Source: Clostridia bacterium
GTDB lineage: Bacteria > Bacillota > Clostridia > Oscillospirales > CAG-272
Assembly: GCA_900753285.1 (NCBI GenBank)
Contig: CAADYN010000063.1
Location: forward strand, 1 to 16,014
Reading direction: 5' to 3'
DNA: 16,014 nt
The notes beneath the pieces are model-generated. The model was given only the letters and a program-made list of their open reading frames with translations. It ran no database searches and had not been told where the DNA came from. Shown here one piece after another: positions 1 through 6,678 of this stretch; the first letter of the stretch is position 1; each line of letters opens with the position of its first letter. Both the position numbers and the translations under genes were made by a program.

Positions 1-2
1 AC

Positions 3-902
3 ACGGTGTCGTCGTTTGATTCACACGGAGACATAAAATTCCCTCGTGAAAAGAATACGCTCCCGCTCGGATATGACCCTAACATGATGATATCAATAAC
101 GCCGTCTCTTGCGGATGAGGAATTTATTGACTACATAAACGAATACACACGCTACGCCGAGAAGAAGGGTGCGCACGTATTTTATTCCTTTCCGCCAATG
201 AACTCGTCCGCGGTGCTGTCGTCGGCTGAAGAGCACAGGCAGTTTTTCCGAGTGCTGTGTGAGACGCTGGAGTGCGAGATTATCAGCTCTCCCGAGAGTT
301 ACATTCTTGACCAATCCCTGTTCTACGACAGCAATTTCCACCTTAACGACTACGGCACTGCTGTACGCACGATGCTCCTTGTCGAGGATATTCTCAGAAC
401 CGCCGGATATACGGACAGGATTGAGCTTCCCGCGGCGTATCTTGAAGTCTCGGGCGGCGAGGATGAAGTTTCTGCTGTGTCATACGATGATGAGAGCACT
501 GACGAGAAATACTTTGTCACGGAAGAGTTCGGCGGGGGCGTTATAATCACCGGAGTTACATCTGACGGAGCAGGACTTACAAAAATCAGCATACCCGCGC
601 TCATTGACGGCAAAAATGTGCTCGCTGTCGGGGAGAAGGCGTTCTCTGACTGCACGGAGCTGTACGAAGCTGTGATACCTTCCTCTGCCGCTCAGCTGTA
701 CGACGGTATCTTCGACGGATGCGGAAAGCTCGAGCGCATTGTGATAGAGTCCGCTTCGGCGTCTGACATTGGCGTAGGAGAAGGCTTGACGAGAGGTGCG
801 GAAAACGCTATGATATACGTAAATAATGATGCGTATGTGTCGTTCGTCTCCGACTATTTCTGGAGCAGGTATGCGTCTATACTCAGAGTAAGGGAAGGGT
901 GA
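3..902 (+). CDS. SGNH hydrolase-like protein with C-terminal leucine-rich repeats (5' truncated)
   Basis: The reading frame is open to the left edge, so the true start lies outside the window; the GTG at 6 has no visible ribosome binding site and is probably internal. Counting from that GTG, residues 108-112 (DSNFH, followed by LNDYG) match the Asp-x-x-His block V of SGNH/GDSL esterases, so the visible N-terminal half would be the end of such a domain; the GDS serine block is off-window. Residues ~165-260 have the BspA-type leucine-rich (LRR_5) pattern, for example ISIPALIDGKNVLAVGEKAF and FDGCGKLERIVI. I infer an extracellular or surface hydrolase with an LRR module for binding polymer or protein; the signal peptide cannot be seen. 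It is followed after 111 nt by a lipoprotein gene with its own possible promoter, and I see no clear terminator between them. The call is from motifs; substrate unknown. Confidence 0.7.
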   Translation, partial: TVSSFDSHGDIKFPREKNTLPLGYDPNMMISITPSLADEEFIDYINEYTRYAEKKGAHVFYSFPPMNSSAVLSSAEEHRQFFRVLCETLECEIISSPESYILDQSLFYDSNFHLNDYGTAVRTMLLVEDILRTAGYTDRIELPAAYLEVSGGEDEVSAVSYDDESTDEKYFVTEEFGGGVIITGVTSDGAGLTKISIPALIDGKNVLAVGEKAFSDCTELYEAVIPSSAAQLYDGIFDGCGKLERIVIESASASDIGVGEGLTRGAENAMIYVNNDAYVSFVSDYFWSRYASILRVREG

Positions 903-938
903 GTTCCGTTATATACATGAGCTGTTCCAGTATGAACA

Positions 939-967
939 TTAAATTTATTGAAAATATGCAGTATAAT
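939..967 (+). promoter_or_regulatory. possible sigma-A promoter of the solute-binding lipoprotein gene
   Basis: A perfect TATAAT lies at 962-967. Seventeen bases upstream, 939-944 reads TTAAAT, which matches TTGACA at only three of six positions. The surrounding 60 bases are AT-rich. It would give a leader of about 40 nt before the ATG at 1014. The -10 box is convincing, the -35 box weak. Confidence 0.4.
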
Positions 968-1013
968 TAAAATGTAAAATGATATGTGTCCGAAAAATAT
1001 AAAGGAGAAAACA

Positions 1014-2504
1014 ATGAAACGTTTTAGAAAAAGCACTGCGTTATTGCTCGCCGTGTTGATGCTTAGCGGAAGTATGTACTCCTGTTCCGAAACTCAGAAC
1101 GAAACCAAGGAGACGGAAAGCGCACCTCTGCTCAATCGTGAAAGCGAGTCGGAATCGGCGGTGGAAGAAACTGTTGACGAGCGTCTCAGCCCCAGTCTTG
1201 AGATACTCGATTTGGAAGAAAGAAAATTCAGAATATACGGCTGTCCTCCCAATGAAGGCGGAGACTGGCACGTTCACGACATGATATCCGAGGAGCTGAC
1301 GGGAGAGGCTGTAAACGACGCGATATACGACAGAAATCTCTTCCTCGAAGATACGTACAAATTCGGAATAGAGCTTACCGAAAGCACCGGCAACGTACAG
1401 CAGGAGATAGTGAATCTGGTTTCGGCGGGAGATGAGTCGTACAGCGTATGCGGAGTTACCGTCAGAACAGCGGCTAATCTCTCGGTCGACGGAAACACAT
1501 ACGACTTGACAAAGCTGAAATACATAGACCTCTCACAGCCTTACTGGACGCCGTCGCTGAACGATCCGCTCACAGTAGAAGGCAGGCTGTTCATGGCTTC
1601 GGGTGACATCAGCGTAGTGCCGAGAGAAGCGATTAGAGCGTTCTACTTCAACAAGGACCTTCAGCAGAATTATCAGTTTGAAAGCCCGTATGATTTCGTC
1701 AGAGAAGGCACATGGACATACGACCAGATGTTTTCAATGATAGAAACCGCTACATCCGACTTAAACGGCGACGGCAAAATTGACAAAAACGACAGATACG
1801 GTATTCAGGGGCAGGGATGCCTCAGAATGGTAATGTATCAAGGCTCGGGAGAATCGCTCGTGTCGAAGAACGAAAACGGCAGCTTTGTTATGACGGTTGA
1901 GAATGAACGCTCTATCAACGCCCTGCAAAAGGTAGCGGAGCTTATCGCGCAGAGAAAGGACAACATATACCTCTCCGGCGACTGGCAGAATATGCTGAAA
2001 ATGTTCGAGAACAATCAGGCGCTCTTCTACACCGAGGTAATGCTTCATATCGAGACAATGCGCGGATATGACGTTGATTTCGGTATCATTCCCACGCCGA
2101 AGTACGAGGAGTCACAGCAGAATTACTCGCATTGGGTAGACAATGGCTGCAACCTGTTCTACGCTGTTCCCGTGTCGCTGTCAGATCCCGATACAAGCGC
2201 GTATATGCTTGAGGCTATTGCGGCGGCGAGCAGGTATTATCTCACACCCGCGTACTATGACGTCTGCCTGAAAGGTAAGTACTCGCGAGATGAAGAGTCC
2301 TCCGAGATGCTTGACATAATATTCAACACATACCACCTTGACTTAGGCGACGTGTACGGATGGGGCAACATAAGCGGATTTATCACGTCAGCTCTCGTCG
2401 ACAACGGAAACATCAGCTCCACAATAGCGGCGCTCAGAAGCATGACGAACAAATCCATAAAGAAGACATTGGACAAGTTCTACAAAAACAAAAGCTGGGA
2501 ATAA
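1014..2504 (+). CDS. extracellular solute-binding lipoprotein, ABC sugar transporter family 1
   Basis: I chose the ATG at 1014 (496 aa) over the upstream ATG at 984, because AAAGGAGA at 1001-1008 sits at proper distance and the protein then begins with a lipoprotein signal: MKRFRKS, a hydrophobic stretch, and a lipobox ending at Cys24 (MYSC). A Glu/Ser/Thr-rich linker (~25-60) leads into a periplasmic-binding-protein fold typical of family 1 sugar-binding proteins. Residues 249-260 (DLNGDGKIDKND, followed by RYG) form an EF-hand-like calcium-binding loop, common in solute-binding proteins of gut Clostridia. The role inferred is capture of an oligosaccharide at the cell surface for an ABC importer. 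No permease or ATPase gene is beside it, so its partners must be encoded elsewhere. It ends at a strong terminator. Ligand unknown; a regulatory role is also possible. Confidence 0.85.
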   Translation: MKRFRKSTALLLAVLMLSGSMYSCSETQNETKETESAPLLNRESESESAVEETVDERLSPSLEILDLEERKFRIYGCPPNEGGDWHVHDMISEELTGEAVNDAIYDRNLFLEDTYKFGIELTESTGNVQQEIVNLVSAGDESYSVCGVTVRTAANLSVDGNTYDLTKLKYIDLSQPYWTPSLNDPLTVEGRLFMASGDISVVPREAIRAFYFNKDLQQNYQFESPYDFVREGTWTYDQMFSMIETATSDLNGDGKIDKNDRYGIQGQGCLRMVMYQGSGESLVSKNENGSFVMTVENERSINALQKVAELIAQRKDNIYLSGDWQNMLKMFENNQALFYTEVMLHIETMRGYDVDFGIIPTPKYEESQQNYSHWVDNGCNLFYAVPVSLSDPDTSAYMLEAIAAASRYYLTPAYYDVCLKGKYSRDEESSEMLDIIFNTYHLDLGDVYGWGNISGFITSALVDNGNISSTIAALRSMTNKSIKKTLDKFYKNKSWE

Positions 2505-2534
2505 ACCTTAGGCAAAACTGATTGAGAGAACGGA

Positions 2535-2570
2535 AAGCATCGGTTGAAGAATAAATCGGTGCTTTTTTTA
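2535..2570 (+). terminator. rho-independent terminator of the solute-binding lipoprotein gene
   Basis: The arms AAGCATCGGTT (2535-2545) and AATCGGTGCTT (2554-2564) form an 11-bp stem with two G-U pairs and an 8-nt loop. A run of T residues follows directly. It begins 30 nt past the stop codon. Confidence 0.9.
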
Positions 2571-2575
2571 TACCG

Positions 2576-2608
2576 TAAAAAAACGACCCGATAAAAATAA
2601 CGGATCGT
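2576..2608 (-). terminator. rho-independent terminator of the Gfo/Idh/MocA gene
   Basis: On the - strand, ACGATCCG (2608-2601) pairs with CGGGTCGT (2590-2583) as an 8-bp stem with one wobble. The loop is 10 nt of A/T, and a run of at least six T follows (2582-2577). It lies back to back with the + strand terminator at 2535-2570, cleanly separating the convergent genes. Confidence 0.88.
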
Positions 2609-2624
2609 CTTTGTGCAATATAAA

Positions 2625-3758
2625 TCAGAATTTCGGTACGATGACAGGCTCGCCGTTTCTCATAGCGGATTCATGAGCGCATATGCCGGCTGCGGTGATG
2701 TTTGCTCCGAGAACCTCGTCTATCCAAGGCTTGCGTTCTTCGATGCAGCTTGTCACGAATTCATGTACGAGGTGGGGATGTGAGCCGTGGTGTCCTCCGC
2801 CTGCGCCCTTCTTGAGGGAGTCCTGCGGGTTGAGCGGGGCGTAGTTTCCGCCTACGGTGAAATGCCAAAGCTCTTCGGGGAGGCTCTGGTAATGGTTCGG
2901 CATGGGAGTAACCTTAACGTCTGTTCTGCCGCCTCTTATACCGGGCTGAGCGGGAATGAAGGTGGAGATGTACGGGTCGTCGTGGTCTGCGAATCCCCAT
3001 TCAAAGCAAGCGTCGGAGCCGTAGATGAACATACCCTCCTGATAGATTCTTGCGCACTCGAACAGCGAACGTGTAGCCTCGCCCTTTATGCCGTTTTCAA
3101 ACTCAAACAGAGCGGATTCTACCGGGAACGGATTGCCGTACTGCTTGTGAAGCCATTCTTCCATTGTGCCTGAGCCGAAGCAGTTTACGCGGCAGATACG
3201 TGAGTCTGACAGAGTAACCATAGGTCCGATAGCGTGAGTGCCGTACCACATCGGAGGAAGTCCCATCCAGTAATCCGGCCAGTTAGCCATATCCTGATAG
3301 TGTGAGCCGCGGAAGAACTGTATCTTGCCGAACTTTCCTTCCTTCTTCATCTGAGCGGCGTAGAAGTACTGATATGTGTACAGAGTAGTTTCCATCATCA
3401 TGTAGTTCTTGCCGGACTTACGCTTTGCTTCGACTATGCGGCGGATGTCCTCGAGGGAGGTTGCCATGGGAACGGTGCAGGCGCAGTGCTTTCCGGCGTT
3501 AAGAACAGCAACGGACTGGTCTGCGTGAAGCGGAATTGGAGTTACGAGATGAACCGCGTCGATGGAACTGTCGTTCAGTATCTCTTCAAAGCTGGAGGCG
3601 ACTTTAGCTTTTCCGCCGAGGTATTCGTTGAGCTGACGGACTGTGTTCGGATTTGTATCGTACAGTGTAAGCTCGCCTACGTTCGGATGTTCCATGTAGA
3701 TTCCGGCAAACGCACCGCCGAAACCTAAGCCAACAAGCGCGACATTAAGTTTTTTCAT
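2625..3758 (-). CDS. Gfo/Idh/MocA-family oxidoreductase lacking the EKP lysine
   Basis: The start is the ATG at 3758 (377 aa), giving MKKLNVALVGLGFGG with the usual N-terminal Rossmann strand and AAGGA upstream; the in-frame ATG at 3815 would add 19 residues with no such match. The dinucleotide fold covers residues ~1-120 (GLGFGGAFAG, 10-19). At the position of the family's EKP motif the protein reads TVP (residues 95-97, in GKHCACTVPMATS), so the lysine that normally contacts cofactor and substrate is a valine. The C-terminal substrate domain (~125-377) keeps a GTHAIGP segment (His175) and a His-rich HHGSHPHLVHEF segment (323-334). Family members oxidise or epimerise sugars, or as glycosidases use NAD catalytically. 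It is divergent from an AraC regulator that probably controls it. Substrate unknown; redox chemistry may be altered. Confidence 0.85.
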   Translation of the reverse strand: MKKLNVALVGLGFGGAFAGIYMEHPNVGELTLYDTNPNTVRQLNEYLGGKAKVASSFEEILNDSSIDAVHLVTPIPLHADQSVAVLNAGKHCACTVPMATSLEDIRRIVEAKRKSGKNYMMMETTLYTYQYFYAAQMKKEGKFGKIQFFRGSHYQDMANWPDYWMGLPPMWYGTHAIGPMVTLSDSRICRVNCFGSGTMEEWLHKQYGNPFPVESALFEFENGIKGEATRSLFECARIYQEGMFIYGSDACFEWGFADHDDPYISTFIPAQPGIRGGRTDVKVTPMPNHYQSLPEELWHFTVGGNYAPLNPQDSLKKGAGGGHHGSHPHLVHEFVTSCIEERKPWIDEVLGANITAAGICAHESAMRNGEPVIVPKF

Positions 3759-3783
3759 AATGCTATTCCTTGTTTCTGTAATA

Positions 3784-3843
3784 TATGATATAATATTATT
3801 CGACAGAAAAAACATTTCTGTGATGTATTGATATTATATCATA
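3784..3843. promoter_or_regulatory. divergent control region with perfect 13-bp inverted repeat
   Basis: The arms TATGATATAATAT (3784-3796) and ATATTATATCATA (3831-3843) are exact reverse complements 34 nt apart, in the spacer between the oxidoreductase (start 3758, - strand) and the AraC regulator (start 3913, + strand). Each arm holds a TATAAT: 3789-3794 on the + strand and 3838-3833 on the - strand. If both are -10 boxes the promoters face each other and their transcripts overlap by a few tens of bases, with leaders of about 110 and 70 nt. No good -35 box is found for either, which would fit activator dependence. The arms could equally be an operator for the AraC protein. Confidence 0.55.
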
Positions 3844-3912
3844 AAATTTTGATTAAAGTGATAGATAAAACGGAAGACGTTATGTATATTTTGGAAATGA
3901 GGCGGTGAGCAT

Positions 3913-4734
3913 ATGAAGACGTATTTTGCAGTGGGTAAATATCGAAAGCTTGAGGAAGCGTCTGAGATAACCTATAAATATGCCATACCGCATCCCATCC
4001 GCACGTTTCCCATGTTCCACGATATAGTATACATGGAGAGCGGTACATGGGACATCGTCTGCGGGGACGAGCATTTTGATGTGTTCGAGGGGGACGTGTT
4101 CATTCTTCCGGCGGGAATTTCCCACAAAAGCAAATGTGAGTGCAAGGCGGGTACGACAAACTACTACCTCCACATGGCTCCCGTAATCGGCGACAACATA
4201 GGTGGCGAGCCTCCACAGAACGACGGAATAACACGTCTTGCGATAAGCACCGTCATCCACTGCCAGAACAACATGATGGTGCGGAGCTTGTTTGAAGAGA
4301 TAACGCAGCTGTATTACTCTACAAAGCCCGAGAGAGACGACGTGATATCCGCGCTGCTGCAAACGCTTCTGTTTACGCTGTATCAGTGCGACAATTCCGT
4401 CTCGTCGAAAAAGGACGACATTGTCAACAAGTGCCTTGATATAATGAAGGAGAGTCCAAACGTACTGTTCAAGGAGCTTGAGATGGCAAAGCTGTTGTAT
4501 GTGTCGGACAAGACCCTGCGTGCGGAGTTTGTGAACAAGTTCGGCAAGACGTTCTACCAGTACCAGATGGACACAAAGCTCGGTCAAGCCGGTATATACC
4601 TTATCGAGTATCCGACGATGAAGCTGAGCGAGATAGCCGATCTTCTTGGATTCTGCGACGAGTTTCATCTCAGCAAGGTTTTTAAGAAGAAATACGGAGT
4701 TTCACCGATACAATACCGAAAAAACAGAAAATAG
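3913..4734 (+). CDS. AraC-family transcriptional regulator with cupin sensor domain
   Basis: A protein of 273 aa, the usual AraC/XylS length. The N-terminal half (~15-90) looks like a cupin AraC_binding domain, with the GDVFILPAGISHKS stretch (60-73) typical of such sensors. The C-terminal ~100 residues are the double helix-turn-helix module: first helix pair around LLYVSDKTLRAEFVNKFGKT (194-213), second around LSEIADLLGFCDEFHLSKVF (238-257), then the family signature YGVSPIQYR (261-269). It should bind DNA and activate genes in response to a sugar. GAGG at 3899-3902, 10 nt ahead of the ATG, supports the start. It is divergent from the Gfo/Idh/MocA gene, its likely target, across a spacer with a 13-bp inverted repeat. 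The inducer cannot be read from the sequence. Confidence 0.92.
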   Translation: MKTYFAVGKYRKLEEASEITYKYAIPHPIRTFPMFHDIVYMESGTWDIVCGDEHFDVFEGDVFILPAGISHKSKCECKAGTTNYYLHMAPVIGDNIGGEPPQNDGITRLAISTVIHCQNNMMVRSLFEEITQLYYSTKPERDDVISALLQTLLFTLYQCDNSVSSKKDDIVNKCLDIMKESPNVLFKELEMAKLLYVSDKTLRAEFVNKFGKTFYQYQMDTKLGQAGIYLIEYPTMKLSEIADLLGFCDEFHLSKVFKKKYGVSPIQYRKNRK

Positions 4735-4760
4735 GCTGAGGTTGTCCCCCTCGGCTTTTT
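4735..4760 (+). terminator. rho-independent terminator of the araC-type gene
   Basis: GCTGAGG (4735-4741) pairs with CCTCGGC (4749-4755), a 7-bp stem with one wobble and a 7-nt loop, followed by five T. It starts directly after the TAG stop codon at 4732-4734. Confidence 0.85.
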
Positions 4761-4772
4761 CATTATCCGAAC

Positions 4773-4828
4773 AAAAAACAGCCGCTGTGTTACTCCGTGG
4801 GTCGAGGACGGAATAAATAGCGGACTGT
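4773..4828 (-). terminator. rho-independent terminator of thiT
   Basis: On the - strand, ACAG-T-CCGCT (4828-4819) pairs with AGCGGCTGT (4786-4778), nine base pairs with a single bulged T, followed by a run of T (4778-4773). The 32-nt loop holds a further small hairpin (TCCGT with ACGGA). It lies shortly downstream of the thiT stop codon. Confidence 0.7.
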
Positions 4829-4846
4829 AACGAGGAGGGGGATTGA

Positions 4847-5476
4847 TTACTTTTTCTTGAAGAATCTGTTCAGCGCGGTGCAGATAACGGGAACACCGAT
4901 GCAGGTTTCGATTATCTCGGGGAGCATGAATGTACCGTTGTATATAGCGGAGAACATCCATGAGCCGTACTTGTTAACGATGTGGTCGGGGTCGTCTGCG
5001 TACCATTCAAGGTCGAGAGCGTACCATACGGCAATACCGGAAACGATATGGCAGAGATAACGGATAACGGTGACAACGAGAGTGCCGAGAAGCGCCTGAA
5101 CAATGAGGTTAGTGCGGTCGTTCTTTGTGAACTTAACGTTTCTGAACATACCGCCAAGTCCGAGAAGTGTGAACGGGATGATGTAGTCAAAGAGTACGCA
5201 GAGCACCTTGCCGCCCATATCGGGAACCCAGCCAACGTTGGAAAGACCGAGGATGAGCTGAATTACGGAATGAACAAATCCGGCAGCAAGACCGGGACCT
5301 ATACCGCGGTGAATGGACAGCACAATGATAGGAGCCATTGAAAGCAGTGTTACCGAGCCGCCGAACGGTGCTTCATAAACCTTGATAAGGCTGAGGACTG
5401 TTGCGAGGGCGACCATTATCGCGCATTCTACAAGGAGATGCAGGTCAAACTTTTTCTTTTGAGTTGCGTTTGTCAT
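4847..5476 (-). CDS. thiT: ThiT-like thiamine-specific S component of an ECF transporter
   Basis: A 209-aa membrane protein that would bind thiamine outside the cell and work with a shared ECF energy module (EcfA/A'/T), not encoded here. About six hydrophobic helices can be marked (roughly 17-33, 42-58, 62-78, 92-110, 124-148, 180-203). The segment GGSVTLLSMAPIIVLSIHRG (39-58), the FDYIIPFTLLGLGG block (96-109) and the YNGTFMLPE block (179-187) resemble the ThiT/YuaJ family. I chose the ATG at 5476 because GGAG lies 6 nt upstream; the ATG at 5488 overlaps that site. The decisive evidence is context: a TPP riboswitch and an attenuator hairpin in its leader, so thiamine pyrophosphate should switch it off. 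It is transcribed alone. Related vitamin S components look similar, but the riboswitch makes thiamine or a precursor the best call. Confidence 0.9.
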   Translation of the reverse strand: MTNATQKKKFDLHLLVECAIMVALATVLSLIKVYEAPFGGSVTLLSMAPIIVLSIHRGIGPGLAAGFVHSVIQLILGLSNVGWVPDMGGKVLCVLFDYIIPFTLLGLGGMFRNVKFTKNDRTNLIVQALLGTLVVTVIRYLCHIVSGIAVWYALDLEWYADDPDHIVNKYGSWMFSAIYNGTFMLPEIIETCIGVPVICTALNRFFKKK

Positions 5477-5514
5477 AAAAAACTCCATATAAGTATATTA
5501 AACAAGCGCAGAAT

Positions 5515-5551
5515 CAAAAAAGTCCGCAGCCGGAAAATTATCTGGTGCGGA
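5515..5551 (-). terminator. attenuator terminator in the thiT leader
   Basis: On the - strand, TCCGCA (5551-5546) pairs with TGCGGA (5528-5523); the stem extends inward by a few more G-C pairs around a bulge, and six T follow (5521-5516). It lies between the TPP aptamer and the thiT start codon, where an intrinsic terminator acts as the expression platform. I infer that TPP binding favours this hairpin and stops transcription; I did not resolve the competing antiterminator pairing. Confidence 0.8.
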
Positions 5552-5600
5552 GATGTCTGTAAAAGCAAATCGGCAATCATACGAAAACCGAACACAAAAT

Positions 5601-5683
5601 CTCCCTACGCCGGTATTGTCCGAATCAGGTTTAAAGGGTTCAGCGTCTGCCGTCTCAGCCGTGCACCATAGCACAGCACCCCT
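5601..5683 (-). ncRNA. TPP (thiamine pyrophosphate) riboswitch aptamer
   Basis: Read on the - strand, the segment carries the conserved TPP elements in order: AGGGGTGC at the 5' side, a short P3 hairpin, GCTGAGA, then ACCCTT, AACCTGAT, GGACAATACC and GCGTAGGGA. These correspond to the canonical CUGAGA, ACCUGAU and GCGUAGGGA blocks. Flanking ACAAA and TTTGT can extend P1. It starts about 10-20 nt after the predicted transcription start and lies ~125 nt before the thiT start codon, with an intrinsic terminator between. A + strand open frame of 120 codons across this region (5553-5915) is a chance shadow. Confidence 0.96.
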
Positions 5684-5699
5684 GCGTTTGTTCATGCAT

Positions 5700-5728
5700 A
5701 TTATAGCAGAACACAGTTCGGATGTCAA
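5700..5728 (-). promoter_or_regulatory. consensus sigma-A promoter for the riboswitch-thiT transcript
   Basis: On the - strand TTGACA (5728-5723) and TATAAT (5705-5700) are separated by exactly 17 nt, a full match to the vegetative consensus. Transcription would start near 5693, just before the TPP aptamer. Such a strong promoter suits a gene controlled after initiation by the riboswitch. Confidence 0.93.
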
Positions 5729-5751
5729 CCGGGGAAAACCGCAAAAACAAC

Positions 5752-5782
5752 TAAAAAACGACATGAGAAATCACGCCGTTTT
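5752..5782 (-). terminator. rho-independent terminator of the XRE regulator gene
   Basis: On the - strand AACGGCGTGA (5780-5771) pairs with TCATGTCGTT (5766-5757), ten pairs including two wobbles, with a TTTC tetraloop and a T tract after it. It ends the XRE gene and sits just upstream of the thiT promoter, insulating the two units. Confidence 0.88.
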
Positions 5783-5795
5783 AGATGTATTACAG

Positions 5796-6416
5796 TCAGA
5801 CCTTTTTCTTCACACGGCACGCGAGCCATACTATGAAGACACCGGGGATGCCGAGGAGCATTATCTGCCACATTCCGTAGCTTCGGAGAATGAACGAGAT
5901 GAGAAAAAGTATTGACAAAACGAGCAGCGAAACCGTGTAGAAATTGTACTTCGTCACACCCCAGATTGAATTGAAAATGACGATGAGCAGTGCGAATACC
6001 GGGCAGGCTATCACAAACGGAAGCGCCGACACGATGCCGCACAGCTTTAGTATCATAAAAACGGTAGCCGAGAGCATGAGTATTCCCGCGAGTGTTACTC
6101 CGACGATGGCGGCGCGGTTTATAATGTAGCTCTCGCTTTGATTCTGCTCATCGGATTGTGCGGAATTATCTTGTGCAGCTGCGGCGGGGAAAGTGCTGTG
6201 CTCCGATTCAAGGAGGTAGTCGACACTGACGCCGAACAGATCCGCGATGTTTTTCAGACATACGATATCGGGAACGCCGTCGCCTCTTTCCCATTTTGAC
6301 ACGCTCTTGTCGGAGTAGCCTATCTCCTCAGCGAGACGAGCCTGCGTCATTCCGGCGTTTTTGCGCAGCTCGGTTATGTTTTTTGCTATGTTCTTCGGAA
6401 TATCCTCGTGTGCCAT
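5796..6416 (-). CDS. membrane-associated XRE-family transcriptional regulator
   Basis: A 206-aa protein with two parts. Residues ~8-68 are a Cro/C1-type helix-turn-helix (ELRKNAGMTQARLAEEIGYS, then SVSKWERGDGVPD), with the usual length and spacing. After a polar Ala/Gln/Ser linker (~75-98) come four hydrophobic helices (~102-124, 130-150, 160-178, 183-201) and a basic tail RVKKKV. The protein should bind DNA while anchored in the membrane, probably sensing an envelope or membrane signal; the ligand is unknown. AGGAG 7 nt before the ATG supports the start. It is divergent from the small SGNH hydrolase, and the shared spacer is rich in GTAG/CTAC palindromes that I infer to be its operators. Such HTH-plus-membrane proteins are common in Clostridia but mostly uncharacterised. 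Confidence 0.88.
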   Translation of the reverse strand: MAHEDIPKNIAKNITELRKNAGMTQARLAEEIGYSDKSVSKWERGDGVPDIVCLKNIADLFGVSVDYLLESEHSTFPAAAAQDNSAQSDEQNQSESYIINRAAIVGVTLAGILMLSATVFMILKLCGIVSALPFVIACPVFALLIVIFNSIWGVTKYNFYTVSLLVLSILFLISFILRSYGMWQIMLLGIPGVFIVWLACRVKKKV

Positions 6417-6491
6417 ACAGACTCTCCTTTCTGAGTGGGAATTGGTGTGAAATCGCGAAAAAAACGCCTTATAACGGCCGAAATATGCGTT

Positions 6492-6633
6492 TCTACTGTT
6501 AGTAGAGTCCTCTTTTTCGGGTAGTTCTACTCTATCGGGCGTAGATTCTACCGTTTGTTCCGTATACGGGAGGTGGATTTACCACGGGTAGACGGAGGTA
6601 TACTTTTCGTGGGTTGTATAAAACGGACTCTAC
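6492..6633. promoter_or_regulatory. cluster of GTAG/CTAC inverted repeats, probable operators
   Basis: Eight copies of GTAG or its complement CTAC occur in 142 bp of the XRE/SGNH spacer. Three pairs are perfect palindromes: TCTAC-N5-GTAGA (6492-6506), GTAG-TT-CTAC (6521-6530) and GTAGA-T-TCTAC (6541-6551). Single sites follow at 6588-6592 (GTAGA) and 6629-6633 (TCTAC), the last lying inside the spacer of the SGNH promoter. Smaller palindromes CGTATACG (6561-6568) and GTGG/CCAC (6573-6585) lie between. The regulator is inferred from position to be the adjacent XRE protein. Confidence 0.6.
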
Positions 6634-6642
6634 AGGTATAAT
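6614..6642 (+). promoter_or_regulatory. sigma-A promoter of the small SGNH hydrolase gene
   Basis: TTGTAT (6614-6619) and a perfect TATAAT (6637-6642) are 17 nt apart, 36 nt ahead of the ATG at 6679. A TCTAC element (6629-6633) lies between the two boxes, a position where a bound repressor would block RNA polymerase. Confidence 0.75.
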
Positions 6643-6678
6643 GATATCATAACGAAGACGTAATTCAAAGGTGAAAAA

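Noticed and set aside
984..1013. Upstream ATG at 984 as the start of the solute-binding protein
   Set aside because: It lacks a ribosome binding site and would put ten charged residues before the lipoprotein signal; the ATG at 1014 has AAAGGAGA at correct distance.
3880..4668. - strand open frame of 262 codons
   Set aside because: It is antisense to the clear AraC-family gene and its product has no recognisable domain; the AraC frame has a ribosome binding site and full family motifs.
5553..5915. + strand open frame of 120 codons across the thiT leader
   Set aside because: It runs antisense through the TPP aptamer, the thiT promoter and the end of the XRE gene, and has no family resemblance.
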